Source: Lentzea sp. NEAU-D7 (GTDB lineage: Bacteria > Actinomycetota > Actinomycetes > Mycobacteriales > Pseudonocardiaceae). Taken from it: a stretch of 64,000 nucleotides of DNA. The stretch covers positions 62,001-126,000 of the forward strand of contig NZ_JAPJDL010000023.1 in assembly GCF_026242055.1 (NCBI RefSeq). Direction: 5' to 3'. Within the stretch, counting starts at the first letter, position 1. Each line of letters opens with the position of its first letter. Both the position numbers and the translations under genes were made by a program. Below are positions 12,001-23,900 of this stretch, in pieces. The notes below the pieces were generated by a model, which saw nothing but the letters and a program-made list of their open reading frames with translations, had not been told where the DNA came from and did no database searches.

Positions 12001-14518
12001 GGCGGACGAGCGCGACCCGGACGGCAAGCTCGTCGTGCTCACCCACCACGCGGTGCGGGTGCGCGGGTGCGACGAGGTCAGCCCGGTCACGGCCTCGGTC
12101 TGGGGTCTCATCCGCAGTGCCCAGGCGGAGAACCCCGGCCGGTTGGTGCTGCTGGACGCCTCCGAGCAGGACGTGGAACTGGCGCTCGCGCACCTCGGTG
12201 AGGAAACGCAGCTGGCGGTGCGCGACGGTGTCGTGCACGCCTGCCGCCTGGTCCGTGCGAGCAGCGCTCCGGAACTGGTCCCGCCGCCGGGTGAACGCGT
12301 CTGGCGGCTGGGCGCCCCGAGCGGGGAGGACCTGGACCAGTTCGCGTTCGAGCCCTTCCCGGAAGCCGCCGCACCGCTGGCGGCACGGGAGATCCGGATC
12401 GGCGTCCGTGCCGCGGGTGCCAGCTCCGGCGACGCCGGGATGGTCGGTCTCGAAGCCGCGGGCATCGTCGTGGAGGTGGGGGAGGAGGTCACGGACCTCC
12501 GCGTCGGCGACGCGGTGATGGGCTTGGTGCACAACGGTTTCGGTCCGGTCGTCCGCACCGATCGCGCGCTCGTCACCAAGGTTCCCCACTGGTGGACGTT
12601 CGAACAGGCGGCCTCCGTGCCGCGGGCGTTCCTGACCGCCTGGTACGCGCTGAACGACCTGGCCGGTCTGTCCGCGGGGGAGGCGGTGCTGGTCCACGGC
12701 GCGGCCGGCGACGTCGGCATGGCCGCTGTCCAGATCGCCCGCCACCTCGGTGCGGAGGTCTACGGCACGGCCGGTGAGGGCCAATGGGACGTCCTGCGCA
12801 CGGCGGGCCTGCCAGACAGCCGCATCGCCTCCTCGGACTTCGAGGAGCGATTCCTGGCCTCCAGCAACGGCCGCGGCGTCGACGTCGTCCTCAACGCGCT
12901 TCCCGGCGAGTCCACCGACGCGTCGGCCCGGCTGTTGCCGCGCGGTGGGCGATGGGTGGAAATGGTCAACGCCGATCTTCGCCCGACGAGCGATTTCGCA
13001 GGGCAGTATCCAGATGTGACTCACCGGGCGTGCCGCGTGACCGACGCGGACGCCGAACGGATCGCGGCGATGTGGGAGGAGCTGATCACGATGTTCGAGT
13101 CGGGTGTGCTCAACCCGTTGCCGATCCGGTCCTGGGACGTCCGCGAGGCTCCCGAGGCGGCCCGTTTCCTCGGCCACGCCGAGCACACCGGCAAGGTCGT
13201 GCTGACCGTGCCGCGGGTGCTCGACGCGAGCGGAACGGTTCTCGTCACCGGCGGTACCGGTGGCCTCGGCGCGGTTCTGGCCCGGCACCTGGTCACCGAG
13301 TTCGGCGTGCGGGACCTCGTTCTCGTGGGCCGGCGCGGCGTGGACGCGCCGGGCGCGGCGGAACTGGCCCGCGAACTGACCGGGCTGGGCGCCGAGGTCC
13401 GCGTCGCCGCGTGCGACGTGGCGAACCGGTCCGAACTGGAACACCTGCTGGACAGCATCCCGGTGCTGACCGGTGTGGTCCACGCGGCCGGCGTGCTCGA
13501 CGACGGCCTGTTCACCTCGATGACGCCGGACCGGCTGGAGAAGGTCCTGCGCCCCAAGGTGGACGCGGCCTGGAACCTGCACGAGCTGACCCGCGGGCGA
13601 GACCTGACGATGTTCGTCCTCTTCTCCTCGGCCGCGGGCGTGCTGGGCACGCCGGGCCAGGCGAACTACGCCGCGGCGAACACCTTCCTCGACGCGCTCG
13701 CCGAACACCGGCGCTCACTGGGCCTGCCCGCCTCGTCCCTGGCCTACGGCCTCTGGGCCGACGGCATGGGTGCGGCCACGGACGCCGGCCGGATGGCACG
13801 GGAGGGTTTCGGTGCGCTCACCGCGACCGAGGGCTTGGCGCTGTTCGACCTGGCCACGTCCATGGTGGCGCCGGCGACGGTGCCGATGAAGCTCGACGTG
13901 GCGAGGCTCAGGGCACTCGCCGAGACGGCCTCGGTTCCGCCGCTGCTGCGGGCACTGGTGCCGCCGCAGCGCGCCCGCCGGTCGGCCTCGGCCGACTCGG
14001 CCGGACAGGCGGACGAGCTGAAGCGGCGTCTGGCCGGGCTGTCCCAGGCCGATGCCCGGCAGGCGTTGCTGGCGGTGGTCCGCCGCCAGGCGGCGGCCGT
14101 CCTCGGTCACGCGGGGCCGGACACGATCGAGCCCGACCGGGCGTTCACCGACCTGGGCTTCGACTCGCTGACCGCGGTCGAGCTGCGCAACCAGCTCGGC
14201 GAGGCCACCGGCCTGCGCCTGCCGGCGACGCTGATCTTCGACTACCCGACTCCGGACGCCATGTCGGAGTTCCTCCAGGCCGAAGTGGTCCCCGCTGCCG
14301 CCACCGGAATATCCGGTGTGGACAGTGAGATCACCCACCTGGAGGCGGCGCTGTCGGCGCTCGACCCGGCGGACACCGACGGGGCCCGGGTGGAGACGAG
14401 GCTGCGCCAGCTGGTCGCGCTGTGGCGGGACAAGACCCGTGCGGGCACGGACGACCGGGCGGACATCGAGGCGGCCACCTTGGACGACATGTTCTCCCTG
14501 CTCGACAACGAACTCTGA
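2..14518 (+). CDS. Modular type I polyketide synthase, 5' end outside window (PKS-1)
   Basis: The frame is open to the first base, so the gene starts upstream; 4,838 residues are visible. The first ATG (base 71) is internal, because the AT motif GQGSQ is read before it (bases 47-61). Module A is AT-DH-KR-ACP (AT to ~1030, DH ~1070-1900, KR ~2325-2860, ACP ~3150-3380). Module B is KS (~3420-4690), AT (~4985-5975), DH (~6030-6840), KR (~7265-7860), ACP (~8080-8310). Module C is KS (~8350-9620), AT (~9915-10910), DH (~10965-11790), an ER-like region (~12280-13220), KR (~13230-13860), ACP (~14060-14280) and a C-terminal docking tail. All ATs carry GHSIGE and HAFH, predicting malonyl-CoA. DHs keep HxxxGxxxxP and HPALLDA. 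KRs have LDD, so B-type. The ER of module C looks dead. Predicted output is successive double bonds. Confidence 0.96.
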   Translation, partial: VTGLAAPGRFAFLFTGQGSQRLGMGTGLYEAFPVFAEAYDEVCEYLPGIRDIADADVLGQTANAQPAIFALEVALFRLVRSWGVTPDFLAGHSIGEIAAAHVAGVMSLQDAAKLVSARGRLMQALPEGGAMVAVQATEDEIAEHLSPEISLAAVNGPSSVVLSGVASSVLEVAEKFQELGRRTKRLAVSHAFHSVLMEPMLDEFRAVAESIEYGEPVVPMVSTVTGALVGPGVVTSPEYWVEHVRKPVRFADGLTTLAGLDVTRFLEIGPDAALSGLGQDSVEAVFVPSLRKDRDEATSLVTALGTLYCHGVEVGWQEFFAGSGAAVVGLPTYPFRQQRFWLHSTPAAGDAPSLGLGALDHPLLGATVTLPDGGGLVLTGRLSLDAQPWLAGHRVMGAVLLPGTAFAELAVQAGDEVGCDTVEELVLQAPLVLGGTALQLRLSISDSEADGRRSMTVHSRPEGADADDEWTLHAIGTLARDGGESGAPETVWPPENAAPVDLDGFYPALTEAGLDYGGVFRGLRAAWRRGEETFAEVELPADTDVSRFGLHPALLDAALHAVGLSGGQARLPFSLAGLTLHAAGATALRVRLAPAGSGALSLRVADVTGAPVLSVSRLVLREISEEQLRPVGSAERDALFTVDWVPVTPGTQANVLPLGQEAAADAFVHIVPEGAADVLTVEVLELLQSWLAEGREAKLVVRTTPGVPAHAAVSGLVRSAQAEHPDRFVLVHGDGDVAAAVGTGEPEVLLAGGELKAPRLVRAKATGRDDWSLDGTVLVTGGTGGLGALVARRLVENHGVRHLLLVSRSGGDSPGAPALVQELTELGAEVTVAACDVADRDQLETALALVPADQPLRGVVHAAGVLDDGVLDAMTRERVEAVLRPKADAAWHLHELTTGLDLFVTFSSIAGTLGAPGQANYAAANGFLDGLAAHRRALGLPATSIAYGLWDEGMGHGQAAGPAGFAALPAEDGLALFDLLALGDDANPVAMRLDVAAVRDAAKATGVVPHVLRSLVKVRPRRTARTEEGAGLRQRLAALPPAERLRQLLELIRTEVALVLGHTTPDAVETDRAFGDLGFDSLTAVELRNRLDAATGLRLPATLIFDYPTPLALAEFVQAEFVDELADPATPAFAPVALGDDPIAIVGMACRYPGGVGSPEDLWDLVTHGRDGVTRFPEDRGWDVDGIYHPDPDAQGKTYTREGGFLHDAGDFDPEFFGISPREALAMDPQQRLLLEVSWEALEHARVDPTGLKGSQTGVFAGLMYHDYGARLGVLPDGVEGFIGTGTSGSVLSGRVAYTLGLEGPAVTVDTACSSSLVAMHWAMQALRTGECSMALAGGVTVMATPDTFIGFSRQRGLAADGRCKSFSAGADGTGWSEGVGVLVLERLSDAQRNGHRVLAVVRGSAVNQDGASNGLTAPNGPSQQRVIRQALASAGIASSTVDVVEAHGTGTPLGDPIEAQALLATYGQERDEEPLYLGSIKSNIGHTQASAGVAGVIKMVQALRHGVLPATLHLDEPTPHVDWASGDVSLLTEQRAWPEVDRPRRAAVSSFGISGTNAHVILEQAPDVSVPPREDAELPAVPWVLSGRSEEALREQAVRLLGVDGQHADLGLSLATTRTSHDHRAVVVGSTAQELRAGLTALSAGETAASVTTGRVLSGRTAVLFTGQGSQRLGMGSGLYEAFPVFAEAYDEVCEYLPGVREITDADVLAETGNAQPAIFALEVALFRLVRSWGVIPDFLAGHSIGEIAAAHVAGVLSLEDAAKLVSARGRLMQALPSGGAMVAVQATEDEVREHLSPKVSLAAVNGPNAVVLSGSASQTLKVAKKFEKLGRRTKRLPVSHAFHSVLMEPMLDEFRAVAESLTYAAPSIPVVSTVTGQLVTDRLTDPDHWVEHVRATVRFADALSCLHDKGVTRFLEVGPDGVLSAMGADGSDGLFTSFLRKDRDEVTSALTGLAAAYTRGEQVDWSAVFAGSGARVVDLPTSAFQHQRFWLASSGGGADVSAVGLVPTEHPLLGAAVPFADGDGWVLTGRLSLATHPWLADHAALGAVLMPGTGLLELVVRAGDEAGCGTVEELTVQAPLLLPASGSLDVQVLVGAADSAGRRPVSVHSRSAHGSWTEHAAGTLSPVTSAPAFDLAAWPPAGEAVELDGFYEDLASAGLVYGPVFQGLEAAWRAGDDVWAEVALPEAEHDQAGRFGLHPALLDASLHTIGLMAGEETRLPFSFGSVTLHATGATTLRVRVTSTGTDKVSVLVADSTGAPVATIGSLVVRAASAEQLRTTDEPLYELSWVPVPAQGAPVEHLPLQEAGQDVPAALVLDVAAGDPRDVLHSTLAAIQGFLAEERFADARLVVVTDESLSGAAVRGLVRSAESENPGRFVLVQGDDVTTALATGEPQVRVHDGEALAPRLVRASTADPAVWGEGTVLVTGGTGGIGAAVARHLSRVHGVTKLVLTSRRGLEAPGAAELAAELGARVEACDVADTDALAALLDSIPDLTGIVHAAGVLDDGVVTALTPERVDTVLRPKAEAAVALHELTRDRPLSQFVLLSSVSGILGGPGQANYAAANALLDALAEQRVAEGLPARSLAYGLWADGMGGGSDADRLSRDGFGALSEEEGLALFDAALAARTAVPVPVKLDLATLQAHARTSPIPAVLRGLVRVPRLRSAVNAQAVSALLATLSRLSDADQRTHVTDLVRARVAEVLGHSGTAAVEVGRAFTELGFDSLTAVELRNRLGEATGLRLPATLIFDYPTPLALAEYVRTELLGATATAVVPAARSGASDEPVAIIAMSCRYPGGVRSPEDLWRLVAEGTDAITPFPADRGWDLEDLYDPDPDRTGKSYTREGGFLLDAADFDAEFFGISPREAMTVDPQQRLLLETAQEAFERAGIDPAALKGSPTGVFAGVMYNDYASRLTSTPDGFEGLLGTGSANSVLSGRVSYTFGLEGPAVSVDTACSSSLVALHLAAQALRSGDCDLALAGGATVMATPNPFIEFSRQRGLAADGRCKPFAAAADGTGWSEGAGFLLLERLSDAQRNGHRVLAVVRGSAVNQDGASNGLTAPNGPSQVRVIRQALASAGLSTVDVDALEAHGTGTALGDPIEAQAVLATYGQDRDVPLVLGSVKSNIGHTQAAAGVAGIIKMVEAMRHGIIPASLHIDSPSPHVDWTEGAVELATEARPWARHDRPRRAAVSAFGISGTNAHVILEQGPDMPVAPREVKPPVLLPYVLSGRTENALRAQAERLLNAELAEPVDVAYSLVTTRTVHERRAVVTGGPADLRAGLAALADGQPAANVTADRALSGKLAVLFTGQGSQRLGMGRELYAAFPVFAEAYDEILALLPGIREIDDAEVLNQTGNAQPALFALEVALYRLVESWGVQPDFLAGHSIGELSAAHVAGVLSLQDAAKLVEARGRLMQALPAGGAMVAVEATEDEVREHLTAEVGLAAVNGPSAVVLSGVEGPTLAVAEEFRARGRRTKRLQVSHAFHSVLMDPMLAAFEEVARSLDYREPAIPVVSNVTGRPASELTDPLYWVRHVRDTVRFADGVRELEAAGVTRFVELGPDGVLSAMGHDCASDAAVFVPLLRKDRGERQSAEAAFGRLVAAGVTVDWEAFFAGTGARRTELPTYAFQRERYWLESGPVSGDAAGLGLTTTEHPLLGATVTTADGDGLICFGRLSRTAQPWLADHTVLGAVLVPGAALIEMAVRAGDELGCPRVAELTLAAPMVLPDQGGLAVQVVVGAAAEDGGREVAVYSRRADASVEEPWTQHAAGVLTPDESRPPAAVAWPPADAEVLEVEGLYADLEATGLSYGPVFQGLTSAWLRDAEIFAEVVLPDVAHGDVPRFGIHPALLDAALHPIGLLGFDGEATARLPFLWRDVSLHATNATAVRVTVTPTGPDSVRLELTDTAGAPVLTVGSLLLREVSKEQLSAQPSTSDWLFRAEWIPVAGGGAPVAWAYHDEAGQTTAPVTVLRVHPSAEAVPRAVHDVLASTLATVQAWLADERDPDGKLVVLTHHAVRVRGCDEVSPVTASVWGLIRSAQAENPGRLVLLDASEQDVELALAHLGEETQLAVRDGVVHACRLVRASSAPELVPPPGERVWRLGAPSGEDLDQFAFEPFPEAAAPLAAREIRIGVRAAGASSGDAGMVGLEAAGIVVEVGEEVTDLRVGDAVMGLVHNGFGPVVRTDRALVTKVPHWWTFEQAASVPRAFLTAWYALNDLAGLSAGEAVLVHGAAGDVGMAAVQIARHLGAEVYGTAGEGQWDVLRTAGLPDSRIASSDFEERFLASSNGRGVDVVLNALPGESTDASARLLPRGGRWVEMVNADLRPTSDFAGQYPDVTHRACRVTDADAERIAAMWEELITMFESGVLNPLPIRSWDVREAPEAARFLGHAEHTGKVVLTVPRVLDASGTVLVTGGTGGLGAVLARHLVTEFGVRDLVLVGRRGVDAPGAAELARELTGLGAEVRVAACDVANRSELEHLLDSIPVLTGVVHAAGVLDDGLFTSMTPDRLEKVLRPKVDAAWNLHELTRGRDLTMFVLFSSAAGVLGTPGQANYAAANTFLDALAEHRRSLGLPASSLAYGLWADGMGAATDAGRMAREGFGALTATEGLALFDLATSMVAPATVPMKLDVARLRALAETASVPPLLRALVPPQRARRSASADSAGQADELKRRLAGLSQADARQALLAVVRRQAAAVLGHAGPDTIEPDRAFTDLGFDSLTAVELRNQLGEATGLRLPATLIFDYPTPDAMSEFLQAEVVPAAATGISGVDSEITHLEAALSALDPADTDGARVETRLRQLVALWRDKTRAGTDDRADIEAATLDDMFSLLDNEL
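4154..4263 (+). repeat. 110-bp exact repeat inside KS of module B (copy 1)
   Basis: This stretch is identical, base for base, to bases 9086-9195 in the KS of module C. It covers the conserved KS segment around the NQDG motif. Exact identity including third positions implies recent module duplication or gene conversion. Confidence 0.85.
4318..4330. repeat. Interrupted palindrome GTCCA-CAG-TGGAC
   Basis: Perfect 5-bp arms around a 3-bp spacer, read in the PKS frame as Ser-Thr-Val-Asp. Related copies occur at 9244, 11800, 15572, 23801, 28409 and 35506. Confidence 0.6.
9086..9195 (+). repeat. 110-bp exact repeat inside KS of module C (copy 2)
   Basis: Second copy of the 110-bp exact repeat that begins at 4154. 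Identity stops at a single C/A difference at the right edge. Confidence 0.85.
9244..9256. repeat. Interrupted palindrome GTCCA-CTG-TGGAC
   Basis: Perfect 5-bp arms and a 3-bp spacer, again read as Ser-Thr-Val-Asp but with a different Thr codon from the copy at 4318. Confidence 0.6.
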
Positions 14519-14543
14519 CCCATTTCGACCTTTCCGTTCGTGG

Positions 14544-14564
14544 CGGTGCCCGCACAGGGCACCG
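14544..14564. promoter_or_regulatory. Intercistronic hairpin before the PKS-2 ribosome binding site
   Basis: A perfect 8-bp stem (CGGTGCCC / GGGCACCG) with loop GCACA ends four bases before the AAGGAGG Shine-Dalgarno sequence (14569-14575) of PKS-2. It could act as an RNA stability or processing element between PKS-1 and PKS-2. With no U-run and a short stem, a full terminator is unlikely. Confidence 0.4.
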
Positions 14565-14582
14565 TCACAAGGAGGAAGCGGC

Positions 14583-17500
14583 ATGACCAGCGACGACCGG
14601 ACGCTCGACTACTTGAAGCGGTTGACGACCGAGCTCCGCGACACCAGGCGTCGCCTGGACGAAGTCCAGGAGAGCGCATCCGAGCCGCTGGCCGTCATCG
14701 GGATGGCCTGCCGGTACCCCGGCGGGATCGCCTCGCCGGAGGACCTGTGGCGACTGGTGGAGCAGGGCGGTGACGGCGTCACCAGCTTCCCGGAGAACCG
14801 GGGCTGGGACGTCGGCTCGCTCCACCACCCCGACCCCGACCACCGCGGCACCACCTACACCACCGCGGGCGGGTTCCTGCACGACGCGGACAGGTTCGAC
14901 GCGGAGCTGTTCGGGATCTCGCCGCGCGAGGCGCTGGCCATGGACCCGCAGCAGCGCCTGCTGCTCGAGGTCGTGTGGGAAGCGCTGGAACGCGCCGGAA
15001 TCGCCCCCGCCTCGCTGAGGGGGAGCGCCACCGGGGTGTTCGCCGGCGCGATGCGCACGGAGTACGTGTCCGGGCTGACGTCGGTGTCCGAGGACATCGA
15101 GGGTTTCGTGGGCACCGGCTCGTCCAACAGCGTGCTGTCCGGGCGGGTGTCCTACACGTTCGGCCTGGAAGGCCCGGCGGTGACGATCGACACCGCGTGT
15201 TCGTCCTCTTTGGTCGCACTGCACCTCGCCGGGTACGCCCTGCGCACCGGTGAGTGCTCGCTGGCCCTGGTCGGCGGGGTCACGGTGATGTCCACGCCGG
15301 AGACGTTCGTCGAGTTCTCCCGCCAGCGCGGGCTGGCCGTCGACGGGCGGTGCAAGGCGTTCGCCGCCGCGGCCGACGGCACGGGGTGGTCCGAGGGCGC
15401 CGGTGTGCTGGTGCTGGAACGGCTGTCCGACGCCCGCCGCAACGGGCACCGCGTCCTCGCGATCGTCCGCGGCTCGGCGGTCAACCAGGACGGCGCCTCC
15501 AACGGGCTCACCGCTCCGAGCGGTCCGTCGCAGCAACGGGTGATCCGCCAGGCGCTGGCGAACGCTCGACTGTCCACATCGGACGTCGACTTCGTCGAGG
15601 CGCACGGCACGGGCACCCGGCTCGGCGACCCGATCGAGGCGCAGGCGTTGCTGGCCACCTACGGCCAGGACCGGGACGTGCCGCTGTACCTGGGATCCAT
15701 CAAGTCCAACATCGGTCACTCCCAGGCGGCCGCCGGAGTCGCCGGGGTCATCAAGGTCGTCGAGGCCATGAGGCACGGCGTGCTGCCGCGCACGCTCCAC
15801 GTCGACGAGCCGTCGCCCCACGTCGACTGGACGGCGGGCGCCGTGGAACTGCTCACCGGCGAGCGCCCCTGGCCCGCCGTCGACCGTCCCCGCCGCGGCG
15901 CGGTGTCGTCGTTCGGCCTGAGCGGCACCAACGCCCACGTCATCCTCGAACAGGTCATGGAGGAGCAGGAGAACGTCGAACGGGCGACTCCTCCGGTGCT
16001 GCCGTGGGTGCTGTCGGCCAAGAACGAGAACGGACTGCGGGCGCAGGCGTCCCGCTTGCTAGACGCGGTGGGCGGATCCGATCCGCTCGACCTCGCCTGC
16101 TCGCTCGCGACCACCAGGGCCTCGCTCGACCGGCGGGCCGCGGTGATCGGCTCGACCCGTGACGACCTGGTGGCCGGACTGACCGCGGTGGCGGAGGGTT
16201 CGCCCTCGCCCGCCGTCGTCACGGGCACCCCGCTGATCGGGCGCACGGCGTTCCTGTTCACCGGGCAGAGCAGCCAGCGCTGCGGCATGGGCAGCGAGCT
16301 GTACCGGGCCTTCCCCGCCTACGCCGAGGCGTTCGACGCGGTGGTGGCGGCGGTGGACGAGCACCTGGACCGCTCGCTCGCCGGCGTGGTCTTCGGCGAC
16401 GACCAGGACCTGCTCGACCGGATGAGCTACCTGCAGCCGGCTCTGTTCGCGGTCGAGGTGGCGCTGTTCCGGCTGCTGGAGTCCTGGGGCGTGCGTCCCG
16501 ACTTCGTCGCGGGCCACTCCATCGGCGAGCTCACCGCCGCGCACGTGGCCGGTGTCTGGACGCTGCCGGACGCGGCGAAGATGGTCGCCGCGCGCGGCAG
16601 GCTCATGGAGGCGCTGCCCGCCGGCGGTGCCATGGTCAGCGTCCAGGCCTCGGAGGAAGAGGTGCGCGCCGCGCTCACCGACGGCGTCGAGATCGGTGCG
16701 GTCAACGGTCCGGACGCGGTGGTGTTGTCCGGCGACGAGAGCGCGGTCCTCGCGGTGGCGGAGTCGTTCGCCGGGCGGGGCCGCAAGACCAAGCGGCTGC
16801 GCATGACGCACGCGTGCCACTCGGCGCGCATGGACGACATGCTCGCCGAGTTCACCGCGGTCGCGCAGAGCGTGTCCTACGGAGCCGCGAGCATCCCGGT
16901 GGTGTCCAACGTGTCCGGCAAGCTGGCCGGCACCGACGAGGTCACCGCGCCGGGGTACTGGCCGCGGCACGTGCGGCAGCCCGTCCGGTTCGCGGACTCG
17001 ATCACCTGGCTCCGCTCCGAGGGCGTCTCGCGGTTCGTCGAACTGGGACCCGACTCGGTGCTGACCGCCATGCTCGCCCGCGTCCTGCCCGACGAGGACG
17101 TGCTCGCCGTGCCGATGTTGCGCGCCGGCCGTTCCGAGCCGGTGACGGCGACGACCGCCCTCGCCGCGCTGCACGTGCGCGGCGGGCGCGTGGACTGGCG
17201 GACGTTCTACGAACGCACCGGGGCCCGCGCGGTGGACCTGCCCACCTACGCGTTCCAGCACGACAGCTTCTGGTTGCAGTCCTCGGGCAGCGCCGGAGAT
17301 CCGGCCGGGCTGGGCCTGGCCGACGCCCGCCACCCGTTGCTGGGCGCGTCGGTGGCGCTGGCCGACCGGTCCGGGCTCGTCCTCACCGGCAGGGTGTCGC
17401 TCTCGACCCACCCGTGGCTCGCGGACCACGCCGTCGCCGGCACCACGATCCTGCCGGGGACGGCGCTGGTCGAGCTGGCGCTCCGCGCGGGCGACGAGGC

Positions 17501-20500
17501 CGGGTGCCCGCACCTGGAGGAGCTCACCCTGCTCGAGCCGGTGCTCCTGGACGGCGCCCGCGACCTGCAGGTCGTGCTGGCCGCGCCGGACGAGTCGGGC
17601 CGCCGGCCGGTGTCCCTGCACTCCCGCGCGGGAGAGGGGACCTGGGTCCAGCACGCCTCCGGCACGCTGAGCCCCTCCGCCGCGGCACCGGACTTCGACC
17701 TCGCCGAGTGGCCCCCGCGCGGCGCCACCGCCGTCGACCTGGACGACGTCTACGAGGCCTTCGCCCGCAACGGCCTGGAGTACGGGACGGTGTTCCGCGG
17801 TCTGCGGGCGGCCTGGCGCTTCGGCGACGAGGTCTACGCGGAGCTGCGACTGCCCGAGGAAGGCGAGGCGCAGAAGGACGCGGCCAGGTTCGGCCTGCAC
17901 CCGGCGCTGCTCGACTCCTGCCTGCACGCCATCGGTCTCACCGCGGACGAGGACTCCGGTCCCCGTGTTCCCTACCTGTGGCAGGACGTCGCCCTGCACG
18001 CGATCGGCGCGACCGCGCTGCGGTTGCGGCTGACCCCCGGCCAGTCGGACGCGGTCACGCTCCGGGTCGCGGACGGCACCGGCGCTCCGGTGGCCACCAT
18101 CGGTGCGCTCCTGCTGCGCCAGATCAGCGCCGACCACTTCAGGTCGGCCGAACCGGGTGCGCTCGACTCGCTGTTCCGCCTCGACTGGACACCGCTCGCC
18201 GTCTCCGGCGAGCACGACGTCGAGTGGGCCTTCGCCGACGACCTGGACGACGAGGTCCCGCCCCCGCCGGTCGTCGTGCTCCCGGTGCGCACGGGAGCCG
18301 CCGACGTGGCTGCCACCGCGCTGGCGGAGACCCACCGCGTCCTCGCCGTGCTCCAGCGGTGGAGCGCCGAGGAGCGCCTGCACGGCACGACCCTGGTGGT
18401 GCTCACCCGCGACGCGGCCGGCACGGACCAGGCCGACCCGGCGGCCGCCGCGGTCTGGGGCCTGGTGCGCTCGGCCCAGTCCGAGCACCCCGGCCGGTAC
18501 GTGCTGATCGACACCGACACCGAGCCGACCTCGGCACACCTGGCGGCGGCCCTGTCCACGGGCGAGCCGCAGCTGCTCCTGCGCGGCGGTGAGTTCGCCG
18601 CGCCGCGCCTGGCCCCGCTGCCGGGAGCGGACGAGCTCGTCGCACCGGCCGGCCCGGCCTGGCGCCTGGGCATGACCGCCCGCGGCACCGTGGACAACCT
18701 GCGCCTGGAGCCGTACCCGCAGGCACTGGAACCGCTGGCGGCCGACGACGTCCGGATCTCCGTCGCCGCGGCGGGCCTGAACTTCCGCGACGTGCTCAAC
18801 GTGCTCGGCATGTTCGACGGCGAGCCCGGCCCTCTCGGCAACGAGGTCGCGGGCGTGGTGGTCGAGGTCGGGTCCGGGGTGACGGACCTGTCGGTCGGCG
18901 AGGCCGTCATGGGCGTGGCCGCCGGTGGCATCGGCACGGTCACCACCGCGCCCCGCGCCTACGTGACGCGGGTGCCCGACGGCTGGTCGTTCGAGACCGC
19001 GGCCTCGGTCCCGCTGGTGTTCCTGACCGCCTACTACGGGCTCAAGGAGCTGGCCGGGCTCAGCGCGGGCGAGTCGGTGCTGATCCACGCGGGCGCCGGC
19101 GGCGTCGGCATGGCCGCCGTGCAGATCGCCCGGCACCTCGGCGCGGAGGTCTACGCCACCGCGAGCGTCGGCAAGCAGCACGTCCTGCGCGAGGCCGGGC
19201 TCGACGACGGCCACATCGCCGACTCCCGCACGCTCGACTTCGAGAAGCACTTCACGGCCACCAGCGGCGGGCGCGGCGTCGACGTCGTGCTGGACGCGCT
19301 GACCGGTGAGTTCGTCGACGCCTCGCTGCGGCTGCTGCCGCGCGGCGGCCGGTTCATGGAGATGGGCAAGGCCGGGCTGCGCGACCCGGAAGAGGTCGCC
19401 GCGCGGCATCCCGGAGTCCTCTACCGGCCCTTCGACCTGATCGAGGCCGAGCTGGAGCTGCTCAGCCGGATGTGGTCCGAGGTGGTCGAGCTGTTCGACC
19501 GCGGTGTGCTCACGCCGCTGCCGACCCGCGTCTGGGACGTGCGGCAGGCGCCGGAGGCGTTCCGCCACCTCAGCCAGGCCAAGCACATCGGCAAGCTGGT
19601 GCTGACCATCCCGAGCGGTCCCGACGCCGACGGCACCGTGCTGATCACCGGCGGCACCGGCGACCTCGGCGGCGTGCTCGCCCGGCACCTGGTGACCGAG
19701 CACGGTGTCCGGCACCTGGTCCTGGCCAGCCGCCGCGGTCCGGACGCGCCGGGCGCCGCCGAGCTGGCCGCCGACCTGACCGGTCTGGGCGCCTCGGTCA
19801 CCGTCGCCGCCTGCGACCTCGCCTCCCGCGACGCCGTGGCGGACCTGCTCGGCGCCATCCCGGCCGAGCACCCGCTGACCGGTGTCGTGCACGCGGCGGG
19901 CGTTCTCGACGACGGCCTGGTCGACGCGCTCACCCCGGAACGGGTGGACCGCGTCTTCGCCCCCAAGGTTCTCGCCGCCGGGCACCTGCACGAGCTGACC
20001 CGGCACCTGCCACTGCGCTGGTTCGTCCTGTTCTCCTCGGCGGCGGGCGTGCTCGGCAACGCGGGACAGGCCAACTACGCCGCGGCCAACAGCTTCCTCG
20101 ACGCCCTGGCCGCCCGACGCCGCGGCGACGGACTGGCCGCCCACTCGATCGCGTGGGGCCTGTGGTCGGGCGGCATGGGCGGCCGGCTCGGCGAGGAGGG
20201 CGAGGAACGCCTGCGCCGCAGCGGTTTCCCGCCCATCACGTCCTCCGAGGGCATGGCGATGTTCGACATCGCCGTCGGTACCGCCAACCCGGTCCTGCTC
20301 GCGCTGAAGGTCGACCGCGCCACGGTCCGCGCCCACGCCTCGGACACCTCCATGTCCCCGTTGCTGCGCGGTCTGGTCGGCGCCTCAGGCCGCGTGCGGG
20401 CCAGGGCCGCCACCGCGCAGCAGTCCTGCGACCTGCTGCGCGAGCTCGCCGGCCTGGCACCGGCCCAGCGCGACGAGTTCCTGCTGGACCTGGTCCGGCG

Positions 20501-20927
20501 GGAGGCCGCGCTGGTGCTCGGCAGGACGGGCGCGGACAGCGTCGAGCCCGCCCGCGGCTTCAGCGACCTCGGGTTCGACTCGCTCACGTCGGTCGAGTTC
20601 CGCAACCGCCTCAGCGCCGCCACCGGGCTGCGGCTGTCCTCGACGCTGGTCTTCGACTACCCCAGCCCGGCCGCGCTGTCCGCGTTCCTGCACACCGAAC
20701 TGGCCGGTGACGCGGAGCCGGAGGGCACCGCGCTGATCGAACAGATAAGCCGGCTGGAGGCGATGCTCGCCGGCACGGATCCGGGCGACACCGAGGTCGA
20801 CCGGCGTCTGCAGCGCCTGCTGTCCGACTGGACGGCCAAGCGCTCGGACTCCTCCGGAAGCGATCTCGACACCGCGACCCCGGACACCATCCTCGCGCTG
20901 ATCGACCACGAGTTCGGCACGCGCTGA
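14583..20927 (+). CDS. Modular type I PKS, one fully reducing module KS-AT-DH-ER-KR-ACP (PKS-2)
   Basis: The protein has 2,114 residues. ATG 14583 follows AAGGAGG by seven bases. The N-terminal ~33 residues form a charged coiled docking domain. KS follows (Cys206 in TACSSS, then HGTGT and NIGHS), AT (Ser646 in GHSIGE), DH (His949 in HxxxGxxxxP and HPALLDS), ER (~1353-1676, with [13 protein letters not shown] and MGK all intact), KR (~1685-1900, LDD, so B-type), ACP (Ser ~1999 in GFDSL) and a C-terminal docking tail. The module should add one C2 unit and reduce it completely to methylene. The AT is odd: the usual GQGSQ reads GQSSQ and the specificity motif reads HACH rather than HAFH. Malonyl is still the likeliest substrate. 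The gene lies 64 bp after PKS-1 and is read in the same operon. Confidence 0.96.
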   Translation: MTSDDRTLDYLKRLTTELRDTRRRLDEVQESASEPLAVIGMACRYPGGIASPEDLWRLVEQGGDGVTSFPENRGWDVGSLHHPDPDHRGTTYTTAGGFLHDADRFDAELFGISPREALAMDPQQRLLLEVVWEALERAGIAPASLRGSATGVFAGAMRTEYVSGLTSVSEDIEGFVGTGSSNSVLSGRVSYTFGLEGPAVTIDTACSSSLVALHLAGYALRTGECSLALVGGVTVMSTPETFVEFSRQRGLAVDGRCKAFAAAADGTGWSEGAGVLVLERLSDARRNGHRVLAIVRGSAVNQDGASNGLTAPSGPSQQRVIRQALANARLSTSDVDFVEAHGTGTRLGDPIEAQALLATYGQDRDVPLYLGSIKSNIGHSQAAAGVAGVIKVVEAMRHGVLPRTLHVDEPSPHVDWTAGAVELLTGERPWPAVDRPRRGAVSSFGLSGTNAHVILEQVMEEQENVERATPPVLPWVLSAKNENGLRAQASRLLDAVGGSDPLDLACSLATTRASLDRRAAVIGSTRDDLVAGLTAVAEGSPSPAVVTGTPLIGRTAFLFTGQSSQRCGMGSELYRAFPAYAEAFDAVVAAVDEHLDRSLAGVVFGDDQDLLDRMSYLQPALFAVEVALFRLLESWGVRPDFVAGHSIGELTAAHVAGVWTLPDAAKMVAARGRLMEALPAGGAMVSVQASEEEVRAALTDGVEIGAVNGPDAVVLSGDESAVLAVAESFAGRGRKTKRLRMTHACHSARMDDMLAEFTAVAQSVSYGAASIPVVSNVSGKLAGTDEVTAPGYWPRHVRQPVRFADSITWLRSEGVSRFVELGPDSVLTAMLARVLPDEDVLAVPMLRAGRSEPVTATTALAALHVRGGRVDWRTFYERTGARAVDLPTYAFQHDSFWLQSSGSAGDPAGLGLADARHPLLGASVALADRSGLVLTGRVSLSTHPWLADHAVAGTTILPGTALVELALRAGDEAGCPHLEELTLLEPVLLDGARDLQVVLAAPDESGRRPVSLHSRAGEGTWVQHASGTLSPSAAAPDFDLAEWPPRGATAVDLDDVYEAFARNGLEYGTVFRGLRAAWRFGDEVYAELRLPEEGEAQKDAARFGLHPALLDSCLHAIGLTADEDSGPRVPYLWQDVALHAIGATALRLRLTPGQSDAVTLRVADGTGAPVATIGALLLRQISADHFRSAEPGALDSLFRLDWTPLAVSGEHDVEWAFADDLDDEVPPPPVVVLPVRTGAADVAATALAETHRVLAVLQRWSAEERLHGTTLVVLTRDAAGTDQADPAAAAVWGLVRSAQSEHPGRYVLIDTDTEPTSAHLAAALSTGEPQLLLRGGEFAAPRLAPLPGADELVAPAGPAWRLGMTARGTVDNLRLEPYPQALEPLAADDVRISVAAAGLNFRDVLNVLGMFDGEPGPLGNEVAGVVVEVGSGVTDLSVGEAVMGVAAGGIGTVTTAPRAYVTRVPDGWSFETAASVPLVFLTAYYGLKELAGLSAGESVLIHAGAGGVGMAAVQIARHLGAEVYATASVGKQHVLREAGLDDGHIADSRTLDFEKHFTATSGGRGVDVVLDALTGEFVDASLRLLPRGGRFMEMGKAGLRDPEEVAARHPGVLYRPFDLIEAELELLSRMWSEVVELFDRGVLTPLPTRVWDVRQAPEAFRHLSQAKHIGKLVLTIPSGPDADGTVLITGGTGDLGGVLARHLVTEHGVRHLVLASRRGPDAPGAAELAADLTGLGASVTVAACDLASRDAVADLLGAIPAEHPLTGVVHAAGVLDDGLVDALTPERVDRVFAPKVLAAGHLHELTRHLPLRWFVLFSSAAGVLGNAGQANYAAANSFLDALAARRRGDGLAAHSIAWGLWSGGMGGRLGEEGEERLRRSGFPPITSSEGMAMFDIAVGTANPVLLALKVDRATVRAHASDTSMSPLLRGLVGASGRVRARAATAQQSCDLLRELAGLAPAQRDEFLLDLVRREAALVLGRTGADSVEPARGFSDLGFDSLTSVEFRNRLSAATGLRLSSTLVFDYPSPAALSAFLHTELAGDAEPEGTALIEQISRLEAMLAGTDPGDTEVDRRLQRLLSDWTAKRSDSSGSDLDTATPDTILALIDHEFGTR

Positions 20928-20957
20928 CCAGCCCAGCCGTCATAGGAGCCATCACCG

Positions 20958-23900
20958 ATGCCCACCGAAGAGCAGTACGTCGACTACCTCAAACGAATGG
21001 CGGCTGACCTGCGGGAGAGCCGTCGGCAGCTGCGGGAGTCCGAGGAACGCCAGGCCGAGCCGATCGCGATCATCGCGATGAGCTGCCGCTACCCCGGCGA
21101 GGTCCGGTCGCCGCAGCAGCTGTGGGACCTCGTCAGCACCGGGGGCGACGCCGTCTCGCCGTTCCCCACCAACCGCGGCTGGGACCTGGACGGGCTCTAC
21201 GACCCGGACCCGGAGCGGCCGGGCACGACCTACGTCCGCGAAAGCGGCTTCCTGCACGACGCGGACGAGTTCGACGCGGAGCTGTTCGGCATCTCGCCGC
21301 GCGAGGCCGAGGCGACCGACCCGCAGCAGCGGCTGCTGCTGGAGACCGCGTGGGAGGCCGTCGAGAGCGCCGGCATCGACCCGGCCTCGCTCAAGGGCAG
21401 CGCCACCGGCGTGTTCGCCGGTGTCACGAACACCGAGTACGCCACCCGCCTCACCGCGGTGCCGGGGGAGTACGAGGGGTACCTCGCCACCGGGACCCTG
21501 GGCAGTGTGGTGTCCGGCCGGATCTCGTACGTGCTGGGCCTGCAGGGGCCGTCGGTGTCGATCGACACCGCCTGCTCGTCGTCGCTGGTGGCCCTGCACC
21601 TGGCCGCCCACTCGCTGCGGACGGGGGAGTCGACGCTGGCACTGGCGGGCGGGGTGACGGTCATGGCCAGCCCCGGCCCGTTCGTCGACTTCTCCCGCCA
21701 GCGCGGACTGGCCGCGAACGGCCGGTGCAAGCCGTTCGCCGCCGCCGCCGACGGCACGAACTGGGCGGAAGGCGCCGGCGTGCTGGTGCTGGAGCGGCTC
21801 TCCGACGCCCGGCGCAACGGCCACCCGGTGCTCGCGGTGATCCGCGGCTCCGCGGTGAACCAGGACGGCGCGTCGAACGGCCTGACCGCCCCGAACGGCC
21901 CGTCCCAGCAACGCGTGATCCGCCAGGCGCTGGACGGCGCGAGGCTGTCCCCGTCGGACGTGGACGCGGTCGAGGCGCACGGCACCGGCACGAAGCTCGG
22001 CGACCCCATCGAGGCCCAGGCCCTGCTGGCCACCTACGGCCAGGACCGCACCGAGCCGTTGTGGATCGGGTCGGTCAAGTCGAACATCGGGCACACGCAG
22101 TGCGCCGCGGGCGTCGCCGGGGTCATCAAGATGGTCGAGGCGATGCGGCACGGCGTCCTGCCGGCGAGCCTGCACGTCGACCGGCCGTCCGAGCACATCG
22201 ACTGGTCGGCCGGAACGATCTCGCTGCTCGCCGAGCAGCGGCCGTGGCCGGAGACGGGCAGGCCGCGCCGCGCGGGCGTGTCCTCGTTCGGCATCAGCGG
22301 TACCAACGCCCACGTCATCCTGGAACAGGCACCGGAAGAGCCGCTGCCGCCACGGGAGGTCCAGGCACCGGCCGTGGTGCCCTACGTCCTGTCGGGAGCC
22401 TCTCCTGCCGCGGTGCGCGCGCAGGCCGCGGCGCTGCTGCGCAGCGCGGACGAGGTCCCGAACGAGCCCGTGGACGTCGCGCTGTCGCTGGCCACCACCC
22501 GCGCGGCGATGGACCACCGCGCGGTCGTCGTCGGCGCCACCCCCGAGGAACTGACCGCCGGACTGCGCGCGGTGGCCGGCGGCGAGGCCGGGACGGTCAC
22601 CGGGTTCGCGACCGCCGGGAAACTGGCCGTGCTGTTCAGCGGCCAGGGCTCGCAGCGGATCGGCATGGGCCGCGAGCTGCATGACGCCTTCCCGGCCTTC
22701 GCCACCGCGTTCGACGAGGTCTGCGAGTACCTGCCGGGTGTGCGCGAGGTCGTGTTCGGCGACGACGCCGAAGTGCTGAACCGCACCGAGTTCGCCCAGC
22801 CCGCGCTGTTCGCCTTCGAGGTGGCGCTGTTCCGCCTGGTCACCTCGTGGGGTGTGGTCCCCGACCTGCTCGCGGGGCACTCGATCGGTGAGCTGGCCGC
22901 CGCCCACGTCGCGGGTGTGCTCTCCCTCGCCGACGCGGCGCGGCTGGTGCTGGCCCGGGGCCGCCTGATGCAGGCGCTGCCCGCCGGTGGGGCGATGGTC
23001 GCGGTCGAGGCGACCGAGGACGAGGTCCGCCCCCACCTGAGCGACGACGTGTGCCTCGCCGCGGTCAACGGCCCCCGTTCGGTGGTGCTGTCCGGAGCCG
23101 AGGAGGCCGTCCTCGCGGTGGCCGAGCGGTTCACCGACCGCCGCACCACGCGCCTGAGGGTCTCGCACGCCTTCCACTCCAGCCTGATGGACCCGATGCT
23201 GGCCGAGTTCGCTGAGGTCGCCGGTGACCTCACCTACGGCGAGCCCGCCATCCCGGTCGTCTCCACGCTGACCGGTGAGCTCGCCGAGCGGCTGACCGAC
23301 CCGCGGTACTGGGTCGAGCACGCCCGCGAGGCGGTGCGCTTCGCCGACGCCGTCGAGACCCTGCACAAGCGCGGCGTGACCGCGTTCCTCGAACTGGGAC
23401 CGGACGCCCCGCTGACCGCGATGGGCCGTTCCGCGCTGCCGGACGGCGTGGTGTTCGCCGCCTCCCAGCGCAAGGACCGCGATCCGGTCCACACCCTGGT
23501 CTCCGCGCTCGGCGCGGTGCACGTCCACGGCGTCGAGGTCGACTGGGCCGCCTACCTCGGTGGCACCGGCGCCCGTGTCGTCCCCCTGCCGACCTACCCG
23601 TTCCAGCGCCGCCGCTACTGGCTGGAGGACGCCGGGGACGTCACGGCGGGCACCGGTGGCGAGGACGCCCGGTTCTGGTCCGTCGTGGCGAGCGGCGACG
23701 CCGAGGAACTGGCCGCGGAGCTGGACCTGCCGAACGCGCAGGCCCCTCTCGGCGACCTCCTCCCGGCGCTGGCGCGCTGGCGCAGCTCCCGGGCGAACGA
23801 GTCCGAAGTGGACGCTTTGGGATATCGCGTGCACTGGAAGCAGTTCACGCCCGTGCAGGCGACGGCGTCCGGGCGCTGGCTGCTGGTGTCCTCACCGCGG

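Noticed and set aside
71-14518. ATG at base 71 as the true start of PKS-1
   Set aside because: The AT motif GQGSQ is encoded before it in the same open frame, so the gene begins outside the window.
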